A stretch of 23,805 nucleotides of DNA from Myxococcales bacterium (GTDB lineage Bacteria; Myxococcota; Myxococcia; Myxococcales; Myxococcaceae): assembly GCA_003153055.1 (NCBI GenBank), contig PMBV01000078.1, positions 1 through 23,805 on the forward strand, written 5' to 3'. Shown one piece after another: positions 15,716-22,436 of the stretch. Below the pieces are notes generated by a model. It was not told where the DNA came from. It did no database searches and saw nothing but the letters and a program-made list of their open reading frames with translations. Numbering within the stretch: the stretch's first letter is position 1; each line of letters opens with the position of its first letter. The position numbers and the translations under genes were made by a program.

Positions 15716-18021
15716 GGTGCCCTCCGAAGGTCCATGCGGTGGCTGTAGGTGTTGAAGACCTGAAACCCCGCCTCGCTCGGTGCGTACTCGACCCAGTAGG
15801 TGACGGCGACGGGCCGGTGGTTGGTCAGCAGGTGTCCCGTCGAGGGATCCGAGAACCGGGCCCCGGTCTCCTCGGCGTGGCGAATGGCGCGCTCCACGTC
15901 CTCCTTGAGGATCATCCGCTGCTCCATGCGCGCCAGCACCTCTGGCGTGAAGGTGAGCTGCATCGGGCGGGCCTCGCCGCTCCTCACTTCACCCCAGACC
16001 TCGCGGAGCACGGTCTGCTTGAGGCGGGCGCGGTTCTCGTGGCGATCCGAGAAGCCCGGGCCCAGGCGGGCGGCGCCGTCGGTCGCGGGGGTGCCGTAGA
16101 CGAGATCGAGCAAGTGCAGGGAGCGCTTGCCCCTCCGGGCGAATCTGTCGCGGCACATGGCGCAATAGGTGACGAGGTCGGAGCTCGTCGAGGCGATGCG
16201 CCGGTCGACCAGCTTGTCTGCCACCTCGGGGTTGGCGAACGACGCCAGGCCGCCGTAGCCGCAGCAGGTGGTGAGCTCGCGCGTGAGGGCCGGCTCTTCC
16301 ACCGTGACGCCGAGGCGGGCGAGCACCGCGCGCGCCGCGTCTTGCACGGGCTTCTCGTGGCGGGTGGAGCAGGGGTCGTGAATGGTGAGCGTGCGGGGAC
16401 GGGTGGTCGCTTCTGACGGCAGACCACGGGCCTCGAGCACGGACCACAGAGACTCCACTTTCGCGCCGGGGAGATGATCGTCGAACACCCGGTAGCAGCT
16501 CGAGCACGCGGTGATGACGCGCGGGTTGCCCAGGCTCCTCCAGGTCTCGGCGAGCTCACCCAGGCTCTCGGAGAACAGGGCCGTCTGTCCCGCCCAATCG
16601 GCCGGCGCTCCGCAGCAGCCGAGGTGTAGCGCGACGCCGCCGGCGAGGCTCTGGCGCAGGTGGGCGTAGATTCGCTCGACGTGCTCCGGGGCCGAGGCGG
16701 AGAGCTGGCAACCGGGGAAGAAGACCGCCTCGCTCGAGCTCATGCCCGGGGCGTGACGAGCCAGGGAGAAGAGGTCACCGCGGCTAAAGGCCATGTCGCG
16801 CAGGGCGAAGTCGTGGGCCGATGGCGGCATCTTCCGCTGAGCCACCATTTCTTCTCTGGCCTCATGGCAGACCTCGCCCATCGCGAGCCCTTCAGGGCAG
16901 ACCGCTTCGCACAGGCCACACAGGGCACAGGAGTTGATCATCCGGTTGGCGGTATGATCACCCTTCTTGAGATCCGCGTTGGTGGCGATCTCTCGAATGT
17001 AGCGTTTGGGGTAGGCGCCGTAATGCTCGAGGTACGGGCAGACCTTGACGCACTCCATGCATTCACAGGCGAGGCAGCGCTCGGCTTCCTGGTGGGCCTC
17101 CTCGGCGGTGAATCCGAGGGCCGGGTCGGCGGGCTGAACCTCGGGCCGCACTGCGACGCCGGTGGTACGAGTGAAGAGCTTGGTGGTGAAGGGCCCCTGA
17201 CGCTCGCGCACGGCACTGAGCGACACGTCCTGGAGCAGGCGATCGATGGACAGGGCGGCGAAGCGGCCGTCGGCCAGGGAGCCGATGGGAGAGTAGGTCG
17301 CGCCCCGGCGGCACCCTCCGCCAGCGAAGACTTTGGGGTGGCTGGTGGCGAAGGTGAGGGGGTCAACCTGCACCGTGCCGTCGGGGCCGGTCGCCACCAC
17401 GCCTTCCAGGCCGAGCGGGCCCACGCCCAAGTACACCGCGGAGAATGTGTCGGTCAGCGCCTCGAGCGTCAGGTCGCGGCCGAGGCGAGCGCCCAGCCGC
17501 ACCGTGAGCCCCGGACCCTCGAGCCCGGCCAACTCGGCGTCGAGGACGGCGGCGGGCAGCACCGCCTCGGGAAAGGAGCGGAGCCGGCCACCCAACCGAC
17601 CGCCGGCCTCGTGCACGACGACTTGATACCCCTTGGAGGCCAGATCGACCGCCGCGGTGAGGCTGCTCAGACCCGAGCCAATCACAGCCACCCGCGCCGG
17701 CTTCGCCTTCGCCGGACGAGGCCTGGCTGGCGTGGAGTTGGCGAGCTCGACCGCGGCACGCTCCAGGCTCCGAATGGCGATGGCCTGGTCTACCTCGCGG
17801 CGCTTGCAGGCCTCGAGGCAGGGTTGGTCGCAGACCCGCGAGACGATGCGAGGAAAGGGAATCGTCTTGGCATACACCGCCGCCGCGCCGGCTGGGTCTC
17901 CGCCGCGGAGCTTGGCGATGAGGGTTCGGACGTCCACATGGACCGGGCAGGTCGCCGAACAGCCGGGCGGCTCGTCTTGAATGCAGCGCGCCTCGCGTTC
18001 GAGCGTTTTCTGCCGGTCCAT
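15712..18021 (-). CDS. FAD/iron-sulfur/CCG-domain electron-transfer protein (DVU_1558-like)
   Basis: 769 residues, GGAGG before ATG 18021. In order: a GltD-like N-terminal iron-sulfur domain (Cys 13, 21, 25, 64, 68, 72); one FAD-binding Rossmann motif VAVIGSGLSSLTAAVDLASKG at 111-131; HPKVFAGGGCRRGA and SLADGRFAALSI (the FAD-closing segment); a dicluster 4Fe-4S region CLACECMECVKVCP (316-329) and CALCGLCEAVCP (365-376); then two HdrB/GlpC-like CCG modules (FFPGC..GCCGAP..CSSC and DPCS..CCGYGG..CAMC). The second Rossmann domain that binds NAD(P) in GltD relatives is missing. It probably takes electrons from the aldehyde oxidoreductase and passes them to a carrier other than NAD. Confidence 0.87.
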   Translation of the reverse strand: MDRQKTLEREARCIQDEPPGCSATCPVHVDVRTLIAKLRGGDPAGAAAVYAKTIPFPRIVSRVCDQPCLEACKRREVDQAIAIRSLERAAVELANSTPARPRPAKAKPARVAVIGSGLSSLTAAVDLASKGYQVVVHEAGGRLGGRLRSFPEAVLPAAVLDAELAGLEGPGLTVRLGARLGRDLTLEALTDTFSAVYLGVGPLGLEGVVATGPDGTVQVDPLTFATSHPKVFAGGGCRRGATYSPIGSLADGRFAALSIDRLLQDVSLSAVRERQGPFTTKLFTRTTGVAVRPEVQPADPALGFTAEEAHQEAERCLACECMECVKVCPYLEHYGAYPKRYIREIATNADLKKGDHTANRMINSCALCGLCEAVCPEGLAMGEVCHEAREEMVAQRKMPPSAHDFALRDMAFSRGDLFSLARHAPGMSSSEAVFFPGCQLSASAPEHVERIYAHLRQSLAGGVALHLGCCGAPADWAGQTALFSESLGELAETWRSLGNPRVITACSSCYRVFDDHLPGAKVESLWSVLEARGLPSEATTRPRTLTIHDPCSTRHEKPVQDAARAVLARLGVTVEEPALTRELTTCCGYGGLASFANPEVADKLVDRRIASTSSDLVTYCAMCRDRFARRGKRSLHLLDLVYGTPATDGAARLGPGFSDRHENRARLKQTVLREVWGEVRSGEARPMQLTFTPEVLARMEQRMILKEDVERAIRHAEETGARFSDPSTGHLLTNHRPVAVTYWVEYAPSEAGFQVFNTYSHRMDLRRAP

Positions 18022-18048
18022 GGGTGCCTCCGTGCTGGTGTGGTGAGG

Positions 18049-20769
18049 CTAACGGTGCTTGGCGAGGGCCTCCAAGATGACCTCGGGCTTGGCCGGCACT
18101 CGGGTCACCCGGGCGCCGCATCCGTTGTAGATGGCATTCAAGATGGCCGCGTGCGGAGCGGTCAGCGGCGCCTCGCCTACGCCGGCGGCGCCATAGGGGC
18201 CGTTGGGGCGCTTGGTCACGTTGTAGATGATCTCGATGTCATCGGGGATGTCTTTGATGTACGGGAGGCCGCACTTGAGCAGGTTGGTGTGCTTCTCGAG
18301 GTCTTCGAAGTCCTCGGTGAGGGCCAGCCCAATGCCCTGCGCGAGGCCGCCGTAGATCTGCCCGTCGACGGTGGCCTGGTTGATGATGGTGCCCACGTCG
18401 ACGACCGTGGTGAACTTCACCACCGTGGCCTTGCCCGTCTTCATGTCGACTTCGACCTCGGGCATGAAGACCTCGTACATGTAGACCGAGTAGGGGTTGC
18501 CCTGGCCGGTCTTCGAGTCGATGGCCGTGAACCCCGTCGCGGTGTGCTTGCCGTTGTAGCGAAGGGGAATCTTCTCGGCGACCATCTCTTCATACGTGCG
18601 GTAGCCGCCGTTGGGCTTCTTCATCGCCGCGAGCAAGGCCTCGCAGGCCGCCTTGAGAGACTGGCCGGTCATGACGTTCTGCCGGCTGCCACCCGACGGG
18701 CCGCTGTTGGGGAGCTTCGTGTCGTTCATCGCCAGCTTCACCTGCGTGGGCTTGAGCCCCAGCGGGCGCAGCGTCTCGTGGACGAAGGTGAGGGTGCCGA
18801 GGTCGGCGCCCTGGCCGTGGTCTTCCCAGGCGTTCAAGGCGAGCACGCCCTCCCGGGTCAGCTCGACCGCCGACTCGGAGCTGTCGGCGCCGTCGAGGCC
18901 GCAGCCGTAGATGCCCAGGGACAACCCGACGCCGCGCCTCTTCTCTGGCGTGCTGAGGGCCTTGCAGCGCTTCTTGGCTTCCTCGTACTTCGGGCGCAGC
19001 TTGTCGAACATCTGCACTAGGCAGTACACGTCGGGCGGGCAGCCGTTGGGCGTGGTGTCACCGGGCCGGTAGAGGTTCCGGTAGCGGAACTCGAAGGGGT
19101 CGAGGCCCGCCTTCTCGGCCAGCTCGTCCATCAGGATCTCCGACGCCAGGAACGACTGGGGTGAGCCGTAGGCCCTGAACGCCGAGCCCCACGCGTGGTT
19201 GGTGCAGACGGTCTTTCCCAGGCCCCTGATGTTGGGGATGTTGTAGCCCGCGCCGATGAACTGGGCCTGACGGGTGGTGAGGAGATCGCCGAACTCAGAG
19301 TAGGGGCCGTGGTCGATCCACCAGTCGCTTTCCATCGCGACCAGGCGGCCTTCCTCGTTGGCGCCGAGCTTGAGCTTCACGCCGGCAGGGGAGCGCTTCC
19401 CGGTGTAGGTGATGTTCTCGAACTGATCATACACCAGCGAGACGGGCCGGCCGGTGGTCAGACACGCCACGCCGAGCAGGGCCTCCATGGTCGGGCTGAA
19501 CTTGTAGCCGAAGGTGCCGCCGGTCGGGTTTTGAATGAGCCGCAGCTTGTCGGCCTCGACCCCGATGCCCGCGCCGATCATGAAGTGGTGCAGGTGCACC
19601 GCGATGCTCTTCGAGGCGATGGTCAGGACGCCTTGGTTGTCCAGGTAGGCGACGCCGCAGTCTGGCTCGATGTGGAGGTGCGGCTGGCGGCTGCAGTAAA
19701 ACTCGTCCTCAGCCACCCACTTGGCTGTCTTCATCAGGGGCTTGGTGTCTTGGCCCTTCACCACGCCTTGCTCGTAATAGACGTTGGGCGTGCCGGGGTG
19801 AATCTCGATGGCGTCCGAGGCCATGGCGGCGGGACCGCTCATGTAGGCCGGAAGCTTCTCGAGGGTGACCTTGACCTTCTTGGCTGCTGCCCGGGCCTGC
19901 TCCTCGGTGTCGGCCGCGACGATGGCCAGCGCGTCACCGTACTGGAAGATCTTCGTGTCGTTGAGAATCGGCCGGTCCCAGCCATCGCCTTTGTTCGACG
20001 GGAAGGTGCAGCCGTTGATGCGATTCTTGCCCTTCACGTCCTTGTACGTGATGACCCTCACGACCCCCGGCATCTTCTCGGCCTCCGAGGTGTCGATGCT
20101 CTTGATGAGGGCGTGGGAGACCTCCGCGTGCACCAGCGCAAGCCGCAGCGTGTCGGGTGGCATGTGCAGCGCGATGTCGGCCCCGAAGTCCCAGGTGCCG
20201 GTGACCTTCTGCATGGCCGACGGGCGGTGGTACTTCGAGCCCATGATGGTGCCATCTTCAGGCGGCAGGTACAGCAGGTCTTCCTTCTTCTTCTTGCCCT
20301 GGAGCACCTGGGCCGCGTCCATCACCGCGTCGACGAGCTGCTTGTAGCCAGTGCAGCGGCAGGCGTTGTGGTTCTGCTGGAAGCAGTCTCGTACCTGCTC
20401 CCGAGTGGGGTTGGGGTTGGTGTCGAGGAGCCCCTTGGCCGACATGATGAAGCCAGGCGTGCAGACGCCGCACTGGGCACCGCCGTGGGCCATCCACGCG
20501 ACCTGGAGCGGGTGCAGATCATCGGCTCTGCCGACGCCCTCGATGGTGAGGACCTGCGAGTTGTCGGGGACCTTCTTCATCTTGATGAGACACGACCGCA
20601 CGACCTTGCCGTTGAGAATGACATTGCAGGCTCCGCAATGCCCTTCTTGACAGCTCGTCTTGCAGCCGGTGAGCAGGAGCTGCTTACGCAGCACGTCAGC
20701 CAGCATGGTCTCGGGCTCGGCCACCAGATAGCGCTCGAGTCCATTCACTTTCAGCGAGATTCGTTCCAT
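18049..20769 (-). CDS. mop: Molybdopterin-dependent aldehyde oxidoreductase (MOP type)
   Basis: 906 residues, nearly the 907 of the Desulfovibrio gigas enzyme, which oxidises aldehydes to acids with water. Start ATG 20769 has AGGAGAGG upstream. The N-terminal [2Fe-2S] domain has Cys 40, 45, 48, 60 and the second [2Fe-2S] domain Cys 100, 103, 137, 139, the same numbering as in the D. gigas protein. The large molybdopterin cytosine dinucleotide domain includes GGTFGYK, FRAYGSPQ, GSRQNVMTGQ and GAAGVGEAPL, whose Glu866 corresponds to the catalytic Glu869. No signal peptide, so it is cytoplasmic. It is first in the operon, 27 bases from the electron-transfer gene, behind a sigma-54 promoter. Confidence 0.95.
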   Translation of the reverse strand: MERISLKVNGLERYLVAEPETMLADVLRKQLLLTGCKTSCQEGHCGACNVILNGKVVRSCLIKMKKVPDNSQVLTIEGVGRADDLHPLQVAWMAHGGAQCGVCTPGFIMSAKGLLDTNPNPTREQVRDCFQQNHNACRCTGYKQLVDAVMDAAQVLQGKKKKEDLLYLPPEDGTIMGSKYHRPSAMQKVTGTWDFGADIALHMPPDTLRLALVHAEVSHALIKSIDTSEAEKMPGVVRVITYKDVKGKNRINGCTFPSNKGDGWDRPILNDTKIFQYGDALAIVAADTEEQARAAAKKVKVTLEKLPAYMSGPAAMASDAIEIHPGTPNVYYEQGVVKGQDTKPLMKTAKWVAEDEFYCSRQPHLHIEPDCGVAYLDNQGVLTIASKSIAVHLHHFMIGAGIGVEADKLRLIQNPTGGTFGYKFSPTMEALLGVACLTTGRPVSLVYDQFENITYTGKRSPAGVKLKLGANEEGRLVAMESDWWIDHGPYSEFGDLLTTRQAQFIGAGYNIPNIRGLGKTVCTNHAWGSAFRAYGSPQSFLASEILMDELAEKAGLDPFEFRYRNLYRPGDTTPNGCPPDVYCLVQMFDKLRPKYEEAKKRCKALSTPEKRRGVGLSLGIYGCGLDGADSSESAVELTREGVLALNAWEDHGQGADLGTLTFVHETLRPLGLKPTQVKLAMNDTKLPNSGPSGGSRQNVMTGQSLKAACEALLAAMKKPNGGYRTYEEMVAEKIPLRYNGKHTATGFTAIDSKTGQGNPYSVYMYEVFMPEVEVDMKTGKATVVKFTTVVDVGTIINQATVDGQIYGGLAQGIGLALTEDFEDLEKHTNLLKCGLPYIKDIPDDIEIIYNVTKRPNGPYGAAGVGEAPLTAPHAAILNAIYNGCGARVTRVPAKPEVILEALAKHR

Positions 20770-20871
20770 TTTCCTCTCCTCTTCGAGATGCAACCAAGAA
20801 TGGGACCGAGCGCCGGTACAGCGTGGCTCGTGACGCCGCGCTGCGCGCCGATGCGAGTGATGGCCTCCCTG

Positions 20872-20887
20872 AGCAACCCGTGGGCCA
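20872..20887 (-). promoter_or_regulatory. Sigma-54 promoter of the mop operon
   Basis: Minus strand TGGCCCACGGGTTGCT fits the -24/-12 consensus TGGCACG-N4-TTGCW with GG and GC exactly 12 bases apart. The predicted start near 20861 gives a leader of about 92 bases to the mop ATG. Confidence 0.75.
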
Positions 20888-20940
20888 GGGTCCACTGCCG
20901 GCTGGCCAGAGTAGTTCCGGGCCTCGTTGCGCCACGCTGC

Positions 20941-20997
20941 GGTGTCACGCGGCTGGTGACGGAACACGGGTGAAACAGTGTCACAGGGCTGTGACAC
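20941..20997. promoter_or_regulatory. Two enhancer-like palindromes upstream of the mop promoter
   Basis: GTGTCAC-N7-GTGAC lies at 20942-20960 and the perfect palindrome GTGTCACAG-GG-CTGTGACAC at 20978-20997, centred about 90 and 127 bases upstream of the predicted start, the usual place for activator sites of sigma-54 promoters. The second one is 18 bases past the stop of the upstream outer-membrane gene and could alternatively act as its terminator hairpin. Confidence 0.6.
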
Positions 20998-21015
20998 CTC
21001 GCCGCGGCGGGCTCG

Positions 21016-21534
21016 TCAGAACGCGTAGGCGATGCGCACGCCTGGAGTGACCAGGCCGACTTTCATGGCGCTCGAGGCTTTGACGTAGGTGAGGTCGACG
21101 TCGATGGCCGTGCCCAGCAAGACCGGCGCGCTGAAGGGTGCGTACCAGAGCGCGACTCCAGGTCGGAACGTGAGCGTGCTGGCTGGTGTGGGGGCGAAGG
21201 GCATGATGACGAAGAGCTCGGGGCCCACGGCGAAGTTCGCCACGTTCTTGAACATGTACGAGCCGTAGAGAATGCCCAAGGCGGAGACCTTGTCGGTCGC
21301 GAGCGTTCCGTCGAAGGCAACGCCGACGCCCAGCCCGAGGATGACGCCTCCGTTGAGGGCGATGGCGCCGAAGACATACGGCTGATCGCTGACGCCGCCC
21401 ACCAGGACGCCCGCGTTTCCACCGATGAGGTGAGGGGTGTCCACCGGCTTCGCGGGTGCGGCTGGCTCGTCGGCCCGGGCGGACCAAACCAGAGAAGACA
21501 GAACGAGAGCTGCGACGAGTGCGAGATTTTTCAT
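21016..21534 (-). CDS. Small outer-membrane beta-barrel-like protein
   Basis: 172 residues, GAGGTG eight bases before ATG 21534. A Sec signal peptide KNLALVAALVLSSLVWSARA is followed by a short Pro/Ala stretch (ADEPAAPAKPVD) and alternating hydrophobic/polar strands rich in Gly and aromatics (PYVFGAIALNGGVILGLGVGV, ALGILYGSYMFKNVANFAVGPELFVIM, VGLVTPGVRIAYAF). It ends in Phe, as outer-membrane barrels usually do. The length suggests an eight-stranded barrel. It has its own sigma-54 promoter matching that of mop, so it may serve the same metabolism, for instance substrate passage; this is inference. Family not recognised. Confidence 0.7.
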   Translation of the reverse strand: MKNLALVAALVLSSLVWSARADEPAAPAKPVDTPHLIGGNAGVLVGGVSDQPYVFGAIALNGGVILGLGVGVAFDGTLATDKVSALGILYGSYMFKNVANFAVGPELFVIMPFAPTPASTLTFRPGVALWYAPFSAPVLLGTAIDVDLTYVKASSAMKVGLVTPGVRIAYAF

Positions 21535-21711
21535 GTGAAGTACACCTCATGCATGGCTGTGAACGATGTCCCCCCCAAAGGCTTCGACGGCGCGACAGGG
21601 GCGGGTCCAGCGGTGCTCCTCATCGCATCGGCACTGCGAGCTCCTCGTTCCTCCACTTCTCGCGCCCGAAGCTCCTCGTGCCGGGGCGCGCACCGGCTCG
21701 ATGGCGGCCTC

Positions 21712-21727
21712 AGCAACCGTTGGGCCA
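21712..21727 (-). promoter_or_regulatory. Sigma-54 promoter of the outer-membrane protein gene
   Basis: Minus strand TGGCCCAACGGTTGCT matches the -24/-12 pattern with correct spacing and is identical in 14 of 16 bases to the mop promoter. Predicted start near 21701. Confidence 0.72.
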
Positions 21728-21791
21728 GCGTGGAGCGCGGAGCATTCTCGCGGTCCTCGCGTGGCTGGTCGCTCCAGGATGCGACGCGGGT

Positions 21792-21808
21792 GCGTGACGG
21801 TGTCACAC
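21792..21808. promoter_or_regulatory. Shared enhancer-like palindrome between divergent sigma-54 promoters
   Basis: GTGAC-GGT-GTCAC (21794-21806), containing GGTGTCAC as in the mop upstream sites. It lies about 100 bases behind the left start and about 120 behind the right start, so one activator could serve both promoters. Confidence 0.5.
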
Positions 21809-21892
21809 GCCTGCGGCAGCCAAGTGCCCGGTCTCGACCCGCGTCATGCTTCCGCCGGAGTGAAGCCCTCGCAGTCGCTCGGAGCTCGTCGC

Positions 21893-21908
21893 TGGCCCGC
21901 CGGTTGCT
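21893..21908 (+). promoter_or_regulatory. Sigma-54 promoter of the receiver/NuoL-like operon
   Basis: Plus strand TGGCCCGCCGGTTGCT differs from TGGCACG-N4-TTGCW at one position only, and is followed by TTTCC. Predicted start near 21920, 115 bases before the receiver gene. Confidence 0.75.
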
Positions 21909-22034
21909 TTCCTGAGGCTCGTCCTGGCGCGGACCGAAGGCAGCGTGGGCGTCGAGGCGAGGTGGAATGCGGACGCGCGAAGGAGTCTGCACTGAAGGAG
22001 ACCCCCGGGCCAGCGCGCGGGGGATGGAGAAGGC

Positions 22035-22436
22035 ATGTCACACGTTCTCATCATCGACGACGATCAGCGGGTGCTCGCCGCCAACGAAGCGGCCCTGGCG
22101 TCTGGCGGGTACACCACCAGCGCGGCGAGCACGGCCGACGATGCCCGGCGGGCGCTGCTCGCTTCCACTCCCGATTTGGTCATCGTCGAGCCCATGGTGC
22201 CGGGGCCGTACGACGGGCTCGGGCTGGTCCGGCAGATTGCCGCGGACCACCCCAAGCTTCCCATCATCGTCCTCACCCACGCAGATGAGCACCTGAGCGC
22301 GGCCCTCCGCGTGGCGCAGGATCGCGACGGAGGCTGGATCCCCGCGCAGCGCTACATGGAGAAGCCCGTCAACCCGGAGGTGGTGCGCGACGAGGTCGAC
22401 CACGTCCTCCAGGAGCTCCACGGGACCCACTCATGA
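22035..22436 (+). CDS. Receiver-domain protein with Asp-to-Glu phospho-site change
   Basis: 133 residues, receiver domain only, with GGAGAAGG before ATG 22035. The fold is clear: acidic pocket IIDDD at 8-10, LVIVEPMVPG at 48-57, Thr81 in IIVLTHADE, and Lys110 in YMEKPVNP. The residue normally phosphorylated (Asp in VIxDxxMP) is Glu52, which often mimics the phosphorylated state. There is no output domain, so it would act through protein contact. Its stop overlaps the start of the ion-pump gene (ATGA), suggesting that it regulates or scaffolds that membrane complex. Such single-receiver genes next to hydrogenase- or Nuo-like genes occur in deltaproteobacteria; the function is unknown. Confidence 0.85.
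   Translation: MSHVLIIDDDQRVLAANEAALASGGYTTSAASTADDARRALLASTPDLVIVEPMVPGPYDGLGLVRQIAADHPKLPIIVLTHADEHLSAALRVAQDRDGGWIPAQRYMEKPVNPEVVRDEVDHVLQELHGTHS

Larger units (their letters stand above)
21535..22034. other. Divergent regulatory region without a gene
   Basis: The 500 bases between the outer-membrane gene and the receiver gene show frames open only because of high GC. The region holds two sigma-54 promoters pointing outward and a central TGTCAC palindrome, described separately. Leaders of about 165 (left) and 115 bases (right) are predicted. Confidence 0.55.

Noticed and set aside
16660..19020. A 786-residue plus-strand open frame opposite the electron-transfer and mop genes
   Set aside because: It spans two real genes in antisense and has no recognisable domain; explained by GC bias.
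20770..20791. Sigma-54-like match (GGTCCC..TTGGTTGCA) close to the mop start
   Set aside because: The GG and GC elements are 16 rather than 12 bases apart.
19195..20973. A 592-residue plus-strand open frame opposite mop
   Set aside because: Antisense shadow of the mop gene, whose iron-sulfur ligands and cofactor motifs are unambiguous.
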